From: Maritalea mobilis
GTDB lineage: Bacteria; Pseudomonadota; Alphaproteobacteria; Rhodobacterales; Rhodobacteraceae
NCBI RefSeq assembly: GCF_019800885.1
Contig: NZ_JAHVKE010000001.1
Location: forward strand, 62,001-126,000
Direction of reading: 5' to 3'
DNA: 64,000 bases
The translations under genes and the position numbers were made by a program. Positions within the stretch are counted from its first letter, which is position 1, and each line of letters starts with the position of its first letter. A model generated the notes under the pieces. The model was not told the DNA's origin. It searched no databases and saw nothing but the letters and a program-made list of their open reading frames with translations. Shown piece after piece: positions 27,492 to 37,133 of this stretch.

Positions 27492-28439
27492 ATGCAACCC
27501 GGCATGAACGTCGCGCCCCCCCGATTTCCCCTGCACCTGCTGATCCGGCCCCGCAACTGGCCGATCCTGCTGCTGCTTGGCGGCGCTTTCGTTGTGGCAT
27601 GGCTCCCCGAGGGCGCGCGGCGGGCGCTGGCGCGTCCGTTTGGATGGGGCCTGTGGCGCATCAAGCGGTTCCGCCATGTCACGACCCGCAACCTCGAGGT
27701 CTGCCTGCCCGAGTTAGACGGCGCGGCCCGTGCGCGACTGGCGCGGGATACAACGCGCCGCTTCGCCCTGTCGCTTCTGCAAAGCCTCAAGGTCTGGATC
27801 CGCCAGCATCGCAGGCGCCCGGCCTACCCGTTGGCCCGGATCGACGGGCGGGAGCATCTCGACGCCGCGCTGGCGACGGGGCAGGGGGTGTTGCTGCTCA
27901 CCGGGCATTACGGCGCGCCCGAGGTGCATGGCAGCCTGACCGGGCAGCTTCCCCTTGGCGGGCGTCGCCTTGTCGGCGTCTACCGTCAGCCAGGGCAGGA
28001 CGCCGCCGACGCGGTGCTGCGTTGGGCGCGCTCGGGTTATTGCGACGGGATCATCCCCGGCAAGGACATCCGCAGCATCGTGCGCGAATTGCGCTCGGGC
28101 AGCGTCGCGTGGTTCGCGCCCGATCTCGAAAAGGCCAGGAAGGGCGCGGTCTACGTGGATTTCTTCGGCGTTCCGGCGGGGACCACCACGGCCACCGCGC
28201 GCCTGGCCGGCATGGGGCGGGCCATCGTTCTGCCCGTCCGCTACCGCGAAGACCCCGACGGCGCGCTGGTCTATGACATCCGCCCGCCGCTGGCGGATTT
28301 CCCCTCGGACGATATCGAGGCCGACACCCGCCGCGTGAATGCCGCCATCGAGGACCTGATCCGCGACGATCCCGCCCCCTATTGGTGGTGCCTCGAACGC
28401 TTCCTGCACCGGCCCGAGGGCGCACCGCCCGTCTACTGA
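27492..28439 (+). CDS. LpxL/HtrB-type lysophospholipid acyltransferase
   Basis: A protein of about 315 aa with an N-terminal hydrophobic anchor (PILLLLGGAFVVAWLP) and the lipid A late acyltransferase fold. The catalytic H-x4-E motif is GHYGAPEVHG, and the second conserved block is WFAPDLEKARKGAVYVDFFGVPAGT (normally Q/D-x-x). It transfers an acyl chain to lipid A precursors or to a related lipid (ornithine lipid synthesis is an alternative) at the inner membrane. The start is uncertain: ATG 27492 or ATG 27504. It follows the tRNA gene and precedes tig. Confidence 0.72.
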   Translation: MQPGMNVAPPRFPLHLLIRPRNWPILLLLGGAFVVAWLPEGARRALARPFGWGLWRIKRFRHVTTRNLEVCLPELDGAARARLARDTTRRFALSLLQSLKVWIRQHRRRPAYPLARIDGREHLDAALATGQGVLLLTGHYGAPEVHGSLTGQLPLGGRRLVGVYRQPGQDAADAVLRWARSGYCDGIIPGKDIRSIVRELRSGSVAWFAPDLEKARKGAVYVDFFGVPAGTTTATARLAGMGRAIVLPVRYREDPDGALVYDIRPPLADFPSDDIEADTRRVNAAIEDLIRDDPAPYWWCLERFLHRPEGAPPVY

Positions 28440-28576
28440 CCGCCGAGCCGCGCGCGTCGTGCCCATTCCCCCTTGCACACCTTCCACACGGCACCTAGAA
28501 GGGCCCCTGATTTTAAAGACCCAACGCGTGCCGCGCCGGAAAGCCCGGTTGCGGCCCCGATCCCGTGAGGACCCCT

Positions 28577-29905
28577 ATGCAGATCACCGAGACCCTGAAC
28601 GAAGGCCTCAAGCGCGAATACCAGATCACCATCACCGGTTCCGATCTGGAGGCGCGCGTGACCGAGAAACTGGCCGAGGCGCAGCCCGAGGTGCAGATGA
28701 AGGGCTTTCGCAAGGGCAAGGTGCCCATGGCGCTCCTGCGCAAGCAGTTCGGTCCCCGCGTGATGGGCGAGGCCATGCAGGAAGCCGTCGATGGCGCGAT
28801 GCAGGGCCATCTCGATGAAACCGGCGACCGCCCCGCGGCCCAGCCCGAGATCAAGATGGTCAACGAGGACTGGAAAGAAGGCGACGATGTCGTCGTGTCC
28901 ATGGCCTACGAGAAGCTGCCCGAGATCCCCGAGGTGGATTACAAGGCCCTCAAGCTGGAGCGGATGACCGTCGCCCCCGCCGATGAGGATGTGGACGACG
29001 CGCTCAAGAACCTTGCCGAAAGCGCGCAGAACTTCGCCACCAAGAAGGGTGGCAAGGCCGCCGATGGCGACCAGGTCGTGATCGATTTCGTCGGCAAGGT
29101 CGATGGCGAGGCCTTCGAAGGCGGCGCAGCCGAGGATTACCCGCTGGTGCTGGGCTCCAACTCCTTCATCCCCGGCTTCGAAGATCAGCTGATCGGCGTG
29201 AAGAAGGGCGAGGAAAAGGCCGTCGAGGTCACCTTCCCCGAGGAATACGGCGCCGAGCACCTGGCCGGGAAGGCCGCGGTCTTCGACGTGACCGTCAAGG
29301 AAGTGAAAAAGCCCGTCCCGGCCGAGGTCGATGACGAGCTGGCCAAGAAATATGGCGCCGAGGATCTCGACGCGCTGAAGGGCCAGATCACCGAGCGCCT
29401 GAAGGCGGAATATGCGGGCGCCGCCCGTGCGGTGATGAAGCGCAAGCTGCTCGACCAACTGGACGAGCAGGTGAGCTTCGAGCTGCCCCCCAGCCTCGTC
29501 GAGGCCGAGGCAGGCCAGATCGCCCACCAGCTGTGGCACGAGGAAAACCCCGATGTGCAGGGCCACGATCACCCCGAGATCGAGCCGACCGACGAGCACA
29601 AGAAACTGGCCGAGCGCCGCGTGAAGCTGGGCCTTCTGCTGGCCGAGCTTGGCCAGAAGAACGAGGTGCAGGTCACCGACGCCGAAATGACCCAGGCGAT
29701 CATGAACCAGGCCCGCCAGTACCCGGGCCAGGAACGCGCCTTCTTCGAGTTCATCCAGCAGAATCAGGCCGCCCAGCAGCAGCTTCGCGCGCCGCTCTTC
29801 GAGGACAAGGTCGTCGACTACGTCTTCGAACTGGCCGAGGTCTCCGAGAAAGAGGTCTCGAAGGACGATCTCAAGGCCGCCGTGGACGCGCTCGAAGACG
29901 AGTAA
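28577..29905 (+). CDS. tig: trigger factor
   Basis: A 442-aa ribosome-associated chaperone. The N-terminal ribosome-binding signature [17 protein letters not shown] is present (about residues 43-60). An FKBP-type prolyl isomerase domain follows ([20 protein letters not shown] to FPEEYG, around 160-240), then the helical C-terminal chaperone arms. It shields nascent chains at the ribosome exit. ATG 28577 has GAGGA six bases upstream. A strong terminator follows. Confidence 0.94.
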   Translation: MQITETLNEGLKREYQITITGSDLEARVTEKLAEAQPEVQMKGFRKGKVPMALLRKQFGPRVMGEAMQEAVDGAMQGHLDETGDRPAAQPEIKMVNEDWKEGDDVVVSMAYEKLPEIPEVDYKALKLERMTVAPADEDVDDALKNLAESAQNFATKKGGKAADGDQVVIDFVGKVDGEAFEGGAAEDYPLVLGSNSFIPGFEDQLIGVKKGEEKAVEVTFPEEYGAEHLAGKAAVFDVTVKEVKKPVPAEVDDELAKKYGAEDLDALKGQITERLKAEYAGAARAVMKRKLLDQLDEQVSFELPPSLVEAEAGQIAHQLWHEENPDVQGHDHPEIEPTDEHKKLAERRVKLGLLLAELGQKNEVQVTDAEMTQAIMNQARQYPGQERAFFEFIQQNQAAQQQLRAPLFEDKVVDYVFELAEVSEKEVSKDDLKAAVDALEDE

Positions 29906-29934
29906 GCCCTAGGCGCCACATCAATCGCTTTTCG

Positions 29935-29966
29935 AAAGGCGGCCCCCAGCGGGCCGCCTTTTTTCA
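29935..29966 (+). terminator. intrinsic terminator of tig
   Basis: An 11-bp stem, AAAGGCGGCCC (29935-29945) with GGGCCGCCTTT (29951-29961), five-base loop, followed by a run of six to seven T. Confidence 0.9.
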
Positions 29967-30168
29967 TTGGGCTTGTGCGGTGTCTCCGCTGTGCGGGGCA
30001 GGGCGGTTCCGACCCCGCGTCAGGCGATAGCGCCGCCCCGATATTGGATAACAGCGCGCCTTGGGTGCAGGGTTTCCCCATCGCCGCCACCCCCGGCGGT
30101 GCCTTTCAGAACTCAAGACCCTTTCGACCCGATCCATTCATCACCTGATTGACACACGAGGCAGCGAA

Positions 30169-30303
30169 ATGACGTTCACCAAGCTCTTTTTCATCGGTAT
30201 CGGCCTGGGCCTGTCCCTCGGCGTGTCCGTCTCCGCGGTCCAGGCCGATACCCTTTTTCATCCCGAAGCCCCTGTCATCCCGGCGCACGCGCCCCTGCGC
30301 TGA
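30169..30303 (+). CDS. very short exported protein
   Basis: A 44-aa frame whose first 27 residues are a good signal peptide (FFIGIGLGLSLGVSVSAVQA-D), leaving a mature peptide of only about 17 residues rich in Pro and Ala (TLFHPEAPVIPAHAPLR). ATG 30169 has GAGGCAGCG upstream. It lies 42 bp before another small exported protein, so the pair may be co-transcribed. Function unknown. Confidence 0.45.
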   Translation: MTFTKLFFIGIGLGLSLGVSVSAVQADTLFHPEAPVIPAHAPLR

Positions 30304-30345
30304 GCCCTCCAAGCCCTAAAAATCGAGCAGCAGAAAGACCCTCCC

Positions 30346-30756
30346 ATGACCCGCCCCATCCTCCTCCGCCCGGTCCTTGCCGCCGCCACTTCCATGGCCC
30401 TTCTGGCCGCGCCGGTCGCCGCCGACACCATCGTCACCTACGAGGCCGCGCCCATGGCCGCCGCCCCCGCGACCGCCCCGGTCGAGCCCGTAGAAGAACC
30501 CGGCTTCTTCACGCGTCTCCTGATCGCCATCGGCCTTGCGCCCGCGACCTCGCTGCGCCCGGTGGAGCGCCCCGCCGCGATCGCCGCCCTGCCAGAGACC
30601 GCGCCCCTCGGCGCGAATGTGGCGACCATCGTGCAGAACGGACAGCGCCACACGGTGATTAGCCATGGCAGCGGGCTGGTCGCCCCCTCGGGGGACCGCG
30701 ACGCGATGATCCGCGCCATCCCCCTCCCGTCGGAGGTGTTTGCCCGCCTGCGCTGA
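30346..30756 (+). CDS. small exported protein with possible membrane segment, function unknown
   Basis: A 136-aa protein with a signal peptide (ILLRPVLAAATSMALLAAPVAA-D). The mature part is Pro/Ala/Glu-rich, then has a short hydrophobic stretch (FFTRLLIAIGLAPATSL) and a basic end. I do not recognise the family. It sits between another tiny exported protein and the large PPC-like repeat protein, in a stretch made up almost entirely of exported products. Confidence 0.5.
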   Translation: MTRPILLRPVLAAATSMALLAAPVAADTIVTYEAAPMAAAPATAPVEPVEEPGFFTRLLIAIGLAPATSLRPVERPAAIAALPETAPLGANVATIVQNGQRHTVISHGSGLVAPSGDRDAMIRAIPLPSEVFARLR

Positions 30757-30767
30757 GCGCGCCCGGC

Positions 30768-30941
30768 ATGGCGCATCGCTTCGACTACAATTTCGAGCCG
30801 GCCCCGCGCGCGGATTGGCCCTGGATCTCGCCCGGTCTAAAGTCGCTGGGGCACTTGTCGGCCCTGTGTGACGCACTCGGCGCGGAGTGCTCGGCCGTTC
30901 CCTTCGGCGCGGCCCCCCACCTGAGGTGGCCACGCCACTGA
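30768..30941 (+). CDS. possible 57-aa protein
   Basis: An ATG frame of 57 codons (MAHRFDYNFEPAPRADWPWI at the start) with protein-like composition, two Cys and five Trp/His-rich turns, but no good ribosome site. It may be a degenerate or non-expressed frame. It is noted because it fills part of an otherwise empty 385-bp gap; the remaining 200 bp before 31142 is less GC-rich and likely holds the promoter of the repeat protein. Confidence 0.25.
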   Translation: MAHRFDYNFEPAPRADWPWISPGLKSLGHLSALCDALGAECSAVPFGAAPHLRWPRH

Positions 30942-31141
30942 AGCCAATCAGGAGACAAGGTTTTTCCTATGAGAAACCAGGACCCCGCAGTATCGTCACG
31001 GTTGCATGCAAAAAGGTCAGGGTTTCCGCAATTACGACAGAAACTGCGAACACATAGACTTGAAGCATCCAACAGAGACGTGAGTCCGCCGCCCATGATT
31101 TTGGCCGGAAGGCTCTCGCGCAGCGAGGAAGGAACCGAACC

Positions 31142-33085
31142 ATGCGTCTTCTCACCCTCAGCGTGATCGGCTTTGCCGCGATGGGAGGGGCCGCCATGGC
31201 CTGTCCCAGCGGCCTGCTGGCCACCGGAGCGCAACCCTATACCGGCGAAGCCGCAGCCCCCGGCAGCGTGCAGAGCTTTGCCGTCACCGCCGGGGGCGAT
31301 CAGACGCTCGATGCCTGCGGCCTTGGCGTTCTGGGCACGGGCCAGTTCCGCTCGGCCCCGGATTATTCGTTCGATATTTTCGGAATGGAGGGGCGCACGG
31401 TCACCTTCGCGGTCGAAAGCGACTGCGACCCGGCCATGCTGGTCTACACCTCGGACAGCCAGTGGCTGTTCAACGATGACACCAACGGCCTGAATCCCGC
31501 GATCACCATCGAGGACCCCGCCCAGATGACCGGGACGGTGAATGTCTGGGTCGGCACCTTTTTCGGTGGCGGATGTGACGCGACGCTGACGCTGACCAAC
31601 GAGATGGCAGGCGGCGGCGAGCCCGCTCCGATGCCGGCCCCCGCACCGGCCCCGGCCCCGGCCCCCGCGCCTGCGCCAGCACCCGCTCCGGCACCTGCTC
31701 CGGCCCCCGCACCGGCCCCCGCTCCCGCGCCAGTTCCGGCCCCGGCTCCCGCACCCGCCCCGATGCCCGCCCCGGCCCCCGCGCCGATGCAGCAGGCGGT
31801 CTGCCCCAACCCGTCCATGACCGGCCAGCCGCTCAGCTTCGCCGCCGCCCAGCTTCTGCAACCGCAAAGCTTCCAGGGCATGGCGATGGGCTCGGAAACC
31901 CGCGTGAACAGCTGCCCGAACGTGACCGGCGGCGGCACCGCCACCATGGCGCCGCAATACACGATGTACCTGTCCGGCATGCAGGGCTACGAATTGCAAC
32001 TCGAAGCCAACGGGTCCTGTGACACCACGCTTCTGGCCTATGGCGCAGATGGCCAGTGGTATTACAACGATGATGGCGCAGGCAGCCTTCAGCCCCGCCT
32101 GACCGTTCCGGCCTCGGCCGCCAATGGCCAGCTCAATGTCTGGGTCGGCACCTTCGGCGGTGGACAGAGCTGCCCGGCGACGATCACCGCGCAGGCCATC
32201 CCGCTGGCACCGCCCGCGCCGCAAAGCTGCCCGAACCCCACGATCGCGGGCCCGGCGCTGACCTTCACCGCGGGCCAACTGATCCAGCCGCAAGCCTACA
32301 CGCTGACGGCCATGGGCTCTGAAACCCGCGTCTATGACTGCCCCGGCGTCGAGGGGGGCGGCACGGCCACCATCGCCCCGCAGACGAGCCTCTACCTGTC
32401 GGGCATGCAGGGCTACAGCCTGCAACTCGAAGCCAACGGATCCTGCGATACCACGCTTCTGGTGCATGGCGCCGACGGCCAGTGGTATTACAACGACGAC
32501 GGTGCCGGCAGCCTTCAGCCCCGCCTCAACGTCCCCCAGCAGGCGCTGAACGGACGGGTCGATGTCTGGGTCGGAACCTTCGGCGGCCAAAGCTGCCCGG
32601 CGACCTTCACCCTGCAGGCCATGCCGACCGTGCAGCCGCAGCCGATCCCGCAGCCGATGCCGCAGCCCATCGGCGGATGCCCCAACCCGCAGCTTCAGGG
32701 CATGGTCATCTCGTCGACCGGGTCGGACCTCTATGGCCCCGACACGTTCCAGACCATGGCCGGAGGCAGCACGCCGCTTTCCAACTGTGCCGGTCTGCCG
32801 GGGCGTGGCTACGCCAACGCAGCGCCGAACTTCACCATGTATCTCAGCGATATGGCCTCTTACGGGCGGCTCGAGATCGAGGTGAATTCCGACTGCGACA
32901 CCACCCTTCTGGTCCGTGACGCCTTTGGTCAGTGGCATTTTGACGACGACTCGGGCGGCAACCTCACCCCGGAGCTGAACTTGACCAACACGCAGGCCCT
33001 GAACGGCCGGGTGGATGTCTGGGTCGGCACCTATGGCGGGACCAGCTGCCCGGCCAGTGTCGAGTTCGAAACCTGGAACTTCTAA
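31142..33085 (+). CDS. secreted protein with four PPC-like cysteine domains and a (PA)n linker
   Basis: A 647-aa exported protein (signal peptide LTLSVIGFAAMGGAAMA-C). Domain 1 covers about residues 21-155, then a 56-residue Pro-Ala linker (161-216), then domains 2, 3 and 4 (about 220-338, 345-475, 500-647). Each domain repeats the order CPxP, an Asn-Cys before GxG, LSGMxGY, S/G-x-CDTTLLV, W-Y/F-x-N/D-DD-x-x-G, LNG-x-V/DVWVGT-x-GG-x-x-CPA. The layout resembles pre-peptidase C-terminal (PPC) domains with a probable Ca-binding Asp cluster and two disulfides. One-domain relatives lie at 33205 and 39409. Likely surface or periplasmic; function unknown. Confidence 0.72.
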   Translation: MRLLTLSVIGFAAMGGAAMACPSGLLATGAQPYTGEAAAPGSVQSFAVTAGGDQTLDACGLGVLGTGQFRSAPDYSFDIFGMEGRTVTFAVESDCDPAMLVYTSDSQWLFNDDTNGLNPAITIEDPAQMTGTVNVWVGTFFGGGCDATLTLTNEMAGGGEPAPMPAPAPAPAPAPAPAPAPAPAPAPAPAPAPAPAPVPAPAPAPAPMPAPAPAPMQQAVCPNPSMTGQPLSFAAAQLLQPQSFQGMAMGSETRVNSCPNVTGGGTATMAPQYTMYLSGMQGYELQLEANGSCDTTLLAYGADGQWYYNDDGAGSLQPRLTVPASAANGQLNVWVGTFGGGQSCPATITAQAIPLAPPAPQSCPNPTIAGPALTFTAGQLIQPQAYTLTAMGSETRVYDCPGVEGGGTATIAPQTSLYLSGMQGYSLQLEANGSCDTTLLVHGADGQWYYNDDGAGSLQPRLNVPQQALNGRVDVWVGTFGGQSCPATFTLQAMPTVQPQPIPQPMPQPIGGCPNPQLQGMVISSTGSDLYGPDTFQTMAGGSTPLSNCAGLPGRGYANAAPNFTMYLSDMASYGRLEIEVNSDCDTTLLVRDAFGQWHFDDDSGGNLTPELNLTNTQALNGRVDVWVGTYGGTSCPASVEFETWNF

Positions 33086-33204
33086 GGAAGATTCCTCGAC
33101 AAAACGGCCTGGGCCGCCGCAACAGCGGCCCCGGCCACCCCCGAACCGGACCTGAGCCTGGGTCCACCAACGAAAAACACGTCTAAGTCCAAGGATATCT
33201 TCCC

Positions 33205-33660
33205 ATGAAACGTCTTCTCGCCGCCGTCCTGTTCCTCATCGGCATGACCGGCATCGCGGCCGCTTGCCCGAACTATCAGCTTCCCGGTGTGCAATCCTAT
33301 TACACCACCGGCCAGGACCTCTGGACGCCGAACAGCTACTCGGTCACCGCCGGTGGCGACCAGTACCTGCGCAACTGTGGGTTCAACTACTCGGGTTATG
33401 TCATCTCGCGCCCTGATTTTGAGTTCCGCATCGACGGTCTGCAGGGCTACAACCGCCTGAACATCCGCGCCGTGGGCAGCTGCGACACCGTCCTGCTGGT
33501 CAATGACTCGACCGGCGGCTGGTGGTTCAACGATGACGGGCTGGGCAACCTGAACCCCTCGATCGACGTCTACAACCCGGTCAATGGCGTGTGGGACATC
33601 TGGGTCGGCACCTATGGCACGGGCTACTGCTCGGCCACGCTGACGCTGGAAACCTTCTGA
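33205..33660 (+). CDS. secreted single-domain PPC-like protein
   Basis: A 151-aa protein with a signal peptide (LLAAVLFLIGMTGIAAA-C) and one complete copy of the same domain: CPNYQLPG, YLRNCGFN, LQGYNRLNIRAVGSCDTVLLV, WWFNDDGLGNLNPSIDVY and WDIWVGTYGTGYCSA. It lies 119 bp downstream of the four-domain protein on the same strand and closely resembles its repeats, so it arose by duplication. Periplasmic or extracellular. A terminator follows. Confidence 0.72.
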   Translation: MKRLLAAVLFLIGMTGIAAACPNYQLPGVQSYYTTGQDLWTPNSYSVTAGGDQYLRNCGFNYSGYVISRPDFEFRIDGLQGYNRLNIRAVGSCDTVLLVNDSTGGWWFNDDGLGNLNPSIDVYNPVNGVWDIWVGTYGTGYCSATLTLETF

Positions 33661-33681
33661 TCCAAGACGGTCAGACATGCG

Positions 33682-33709
33682 AACGGCCCGCCAGTTGGCG
33701 GGCCGTTTT
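33682..33709 (+). terminator. terminator after the single-domain PPC-like gene
   Basis: An 11-bp stem, AACGGCCCGCC (33682-33692) with GGCGGGCCGTT (33697-33707), four-base loop, followed by TTTT on the plus strand. It lies between convergent genes. Confidence 0.85.
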
Positions 33710-33727
33710 GCGTTTCGGACAAGCGGA

Positions 33728-34960
33728 TCAGTCCTCGCGCACCAGGCGCACCAGCGGCGCATCGGGCAAGTCCAGCACGGTCACGATCGCGCCATCCTCA
33801 TCCACGGCCACGTCGCGTACGCGGCCGATCCCCCGCATCAGCCATTCCTCGCCCGCGACCGTGTCGCCGTTCAGGTCCAGCCGCACGATCGAGGCCGCAA
33901 CCAACCCCGAGGCGAGAATATCGCCCTGCCATTCGGGGAACATCTCGCCCTCGTAGAACACCATGCCACCGGGCGCGATCACCGGGTCCCAGTAATAGCG
34001 CGGTTCGACGAAGGCCGGCGCGTGGGCGGTCTGCTCGGCGCCGATGGGCGTGCCGTCGTAGTTCACGCCATAGGTCACGATGGGCCAGCCGTAATTCGCC
34101 CCCGCCTCGATCAGGTTCAGTTCGTCGCCGCCCGCTGGGCCATGCTCAATGGTCCACAACGCGCCCGTCTCGGGGTGCAACGCCGCGCCCTGCACGTTGC
34201 GATGGCCCAGCGTCCAGATCTCGCCGAGGGCCGCATCCGCTTCGACGAAGGGGTTGTCACCGGGCACGTCTCCCTCGGGCGTCACGCGCACCACCTTGCC
34301 ATAGGTGGTCGAAACCGCCTGCGCGAGGTCCCGCTCGGCGCGGGTGAAATGCTCGCCCGTGGTGATGAAGAGGTGGCCGTCCCCGGTCGGCACCACGCGG
34401 CTACCGAAATGCATGGGCGAGGGGGAGGGGGGCGATTGCACGAAGATGTCCTCGACCCCGCTCAGGGCCGTCATGTCCTCGGACAAGCGGGCGCGGGCGG
34501 CGGCGGTGGCCGTCATGCCGTCGCCCATCGGGCGCGCATAGGTCAGGTAGATCACCCGGCTGTCTTCGAAATCCGGCGCGATGGCCACGTCCAGCAAGCC
34601 GCCCTGGCTGCGGGCGTCCACCTCGGGCACGCCGCTGATCGGGTCCGAGATCTCGCCGTCGCGGGTGATGTGGCGCAACCGGCCCGGGCGCTCGGTCACG
34701 AGATAGCCCGCTCCGTTCGGCAGCACCGCCACCGCCCAGGGGTGCTCCAGCCCCGTCGCCACGTCCTGCCGCGCCAGCGTCAGGTCGCTGATCTGTTCGG
34801 GCGCGTCGGTCTGTTCGGCAAAGGCCGGCTCGGCCGAGGGCAGGTTCTCGCCGCCTTCCACCACCGGGGTCTGAGCCAGGGCGGGCAGGGCCATCAGCCC
34901 GGCCATGGAGAGCGAGAAGATCGGGCGAAAGAGGGTCGTGCGCGTGCGCATAAACGGCAT
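33728..34960 (-). CDS. PQQ-dependent sugar (glucose/sorbosone) dehydrogenase family protein
   Basis: A 410-aa exported six-bladed beta-propeller of the soluble aldose sugar dehydrogenase (Asd/YliI, GSDH) family. A signal peptide ends near LMALPALA-Q. Typical motifs: GLEHPWAVAVLPNGAGYLVTERPGRL, QGGLLDVAIAPDF, TTGEHF, GHRNVQGAALHP, IEHGPAGGDELN and GANYGWP. It oxidises aldose sugars in the periplasm with PQQ and passes electrons on; substrate unknown. ATG 34960 has AAGGAC upstream; the frame upstream lacks a signal peptide. Confidence 0.87.
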   Translation of the reverse strand: MPFMRTRTTLFRPIFSLSMAGLMALPALAQTPVVEGGENLPSAEPAFAEQTDAPEQISDLTLARQDVATGLEHPWAVAVLPNGAGYLVTERPGRLRHITRDGEISDPISGVPEVDARSQGGLLDVAIAPDFEDSRVIYLTYARPMGDGMTATAAARARLSEDMTALSGVEDIFVQSPPSPSPMHFGSRVVPTGDGHLFITTGEHFTRAERDLAQAVSTTYGKVVRVTPEGDVPGDNPFVEADAALGEIWTLGHRNVQGAALHPETGALWTIEHGPAGGDELNLIEAGANYGWPIVTYGVNYDGTPIGAEQTAHAPAFVEPRYYWDPVIAPGGMVFYEGEMFPEWQGDILASGLVAASIVRLDLNGDTVAGEEWLMRGIGRVRDVAVDEDGAIVTVLDLPDAPLVRLVRED

Positions 34961-35081
34961 GTCCTTTCTGCAAGTGGTCGTATTCTTCCACAGCCCAACA
35001 CGCCCCAGCATGGGCCAGTTCCCGCCGCTCACGCAATCGTTGGATCGGCGCGAGGATCCGGGCGCCTTGCGCAACGGACAA

Positions 35082-35103
35082 GGCCGCCCCTGAGGGAGCG
35101 GCC
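35082..35103 (-). terminator. terminator-like hairpin after the barrel-protein gene
   Basis: GGCCGC (35082-35087) pairs with GCGGCC (35098-35103), extended inside by CCC/GGG. In minus-strand direction it follows the stop of the outer-membrane-type gene. A nearly identical hairpin lies at 37353-37374, after rplI. Confidence 0.6.
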
Positions 35104-35138
35104 TGTGACTTTGCCGTCAAACCATGGGCTCGTCTGTT

Positions 35139-37133
35139 TCAGAACTCCATCGACAGGCCGATCTCGGCGCCGTAGGTCATGAAGTCGCCCGAGCCGATCC
35201 CGTCGACGAACAGATCGCCGCTCAGCATCAGCCCGGCATCGCCCATGAAGCGGTAGCCGAGGTCCAGCCTCGCACGGCCGCCTTCGCTGTCGTCGATATA
35301 GGCCGAGGCCGCGCCGTCGCCTTCGACCCGCGACCAGATGCCCGACAGGCCCCAGGTCAGCAGGTGACCGCTGTCCTCGCCAAAGAGCGGGGCCTCGAAA
35401 TCGACCCCTGCCGACACCTCGCTCAGGCGGACGGTCTGTTCGGGCACAAGGTTCGCCAGTCCGTCGACATAGGCCAGTTGCGTGTCGACGGCGTGGCTGA
35501 GCTGCAGACGGGGGAAATACCGGAGCACCTCGGTCTCGTAGGAGCCCTCGATGGCCAGCATGGTCAGCCAGCGCTCGCTTTCGAAATCGTCGGTGAAGGT
35601 GCCAAAGGGCGAGACCTCGTTGTCGCTTTCGCCGTAGAGCAGGCGCCCCTCGAAAAAGAGCGGCTGGTCGCCCAGTTGCGCCACCACGTAGGGGCCAATC
35701 AGCCAGCCCGTGCCGCGCGTTTCCACGCCGCCCCCCATGTCGTCCTCGGCATGGTCGAACTGCAGCATGCCACCCACGATCAGCCCATCACTCACCTCCA
35801 CATGACCGCCGAGCGTGGCCAGCGCATAGGCGCTGTCGCCGCCGTCGTCGAATTCGGTGGCCGAGCCGCTGAGGCTGAACCAGACGGGGCCTGCCCCGGT
35901 ATGGATGTCGATATCGCCGAAGCCGCGGGTGACCTGTGCGTTGAACTGGCCGCCATCCTGACCATTCAGGAACCGCGTCAGACCGGGCTGGTTGGCGATC
36001 AGGTTACGCGCCCGGGTTTCCATGAAATCGGCGATCATCTCGCTTGCGACTGGGACGCTGTCGAGCGCCGCCGTCACCGTTGCAGCGGTCGACGGGTTGC
36101 CTGCCCCATCCTGCGCCGCACCATCGGGAACGCTGACGCTGATATTGCCAGTGCCATCGGCAGTCAGGGTCATGGTATAGACATCGAGCCCCCCGGTTAG
36201 CGGCCCGGCCGTCGCCCCGGTGATGACGACGTCGGAGGCATCGAAGCCGCTTACGGCCTCGCCAAAATTGAAGCTCACGTTGAACACGTCGCCTGGCTGG
36301 AAACTGGCCGGAACCCCCGTGATGCTAAGCGCCGGGCCTGTCCGATCTACACTGACCGCGCTCGTGTCCGTGGTCGAAGTGACGGGGGCTGCCGTGTTGC
36401 CGGCGGTGTCCTCGATTCCGCTCACCTCGAAGGTGACGTTGCCCTCGGGCGTTGTCGCCCCGACCGTCAGGCTGGCGGTCCAACTGGTGCCGGCGCCGGT
36501 GACTTGTGCGGTTTGTCCCTGGATCGTTACACTCGGCGCCACCACGTCCTCGTCAAAGGTCAAGGACAGGGTGATCGTGTCGCCCTCGGTCGCAAGGGCC
36601 GGGTTGGTATTGTCCGAGGCGAGGGTGACCGCGGTCGCAGTCGGCGGCGTGCCGTCCCCAGTGTCGCCGATATACGAAACCGTGACGTAAATGTTTGCGT
36701 CATCCCCAGGACGGCTGTCCCGGCTGTCACCGAGCCGCGTTGTCCAACTGACTGTTGCCGGGGTGGGCGGGAACGGGACGGACACATCAAACTCATGCCT
36801 TCCATCGCTAGCTGGTAGTCCGAGTGCCGTATTGTCTATTCGAATCGATTCCCCTGAAGAGGCTTGAATTACAATGTACGTTTCACTGGCAAGCGAGCCG
36901 GGATAATGGGTCACGTGGCCATTGACCCTTATCGTGTCGACCGTCCCGGCGGGTAGGGTGCTGACGAAGTTCACGGCCTCGTTCACGCCGTCAAGGAATC
37001 GAAATAAAGTATACGATGCAATGACATCACCTGGCGTTTCGGCCTGCGCCCGATCTGCACCGCCAAACACGGCAACGGCCATTGCCAAAAGCAAGATCCG
37101 CCCGAACAGCCCCAAATTCATCGCAACGCGCAT
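35139..37133 (-). CDS. autotransporter-like outer-membrane protein with Ig-like repeats
   Basis: A 664-aa protein with a signal peptide (LGLFGRILLLAMAVAVFGG). Residues 170-400 hold two Ig-like/SwmB-type repeats (TITLSLTFDEDVVAPSVTI and VFNVSFNFGEAVSGFDASDVVITG), as found in Rhodobacteraceae surface proteins. From about residue 410 a predicted beta-barrel follows (alternating VWFSLSGSATEF..., ending GLSMEF with the terminal Phe typical of barrel proteins assembled by BAM). The likely role is display of the Ig-like region outside the cell, perhaps for adhesion. ATG 37133 has GGGGGA upstream. Base composition near its 5' end (36.7-37.3 kb) is less GC-rich than the surroundings, hinting at a different origin. 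Confidence 0.7.
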   Translation of the reverse strand: MRVAMNLGLFGRILLLAMAVAVFGGADRAQAETPGDVIASYTLFRFLDGVNEAVNFVSTLPAGTVDTIRVNGHVTHYPGSLASETYIVIQASSGESIRIDNTALGLPASDGRHEFDVSVPFPPTPATVSWTTRLGDSRDSRPGDDANIYVTVSYIGDTGDGTPPTATAVTLASDNTNPALATEGDTITLSLTFDEDVVAPSVTIQGQTAQVTGAGTSWTASLTVGATTPEGNVTFEVSGIEDTAGNTAAPVTSTTDTSAVSVDRTGPALSITGVPASFQPGDVFNVSFNFGEAVSGFDASDVVITGATAGPLTGGLDVYTMTLTADGTGNISVSVPDGAAQDGAGNPSTAATVTAALDSVPVASEMIADFMETRARNLIANQPGLTRFLNGQDGGQFNAQVTRGFGDIDIHTGAGPVWFSLSGSATEFDDGGDSAYALATLGGHVEVSDGLIVGGMLQFDHAEDDMGGGVETRGTGWLIGPYVVAQLGDQPLFFEGRLLYGESDNEVSPFGTFTDDFESERWLTMLAIEGSYETEVLRYFPRLQLSHAVDTQLAYVDGLANLVPEQTVRLSEVSAGVDFEAPLFGEDSGHLLTWGLSGIWSRVEGDGAASAYIDDSEGGRARLDLGYRFMGDAGLMLSGDLFVDGIGSGDFMTYGAEIGLSMEF

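Noticed and set aside
31624-31797. Repetitive DNA (GC-rich hexamers) that could suggest a minisatellite or CRISPR
   Set aside because: It is an in-frame Pro-Ala linker of the secreted repeat protein; there are no unique spacers.
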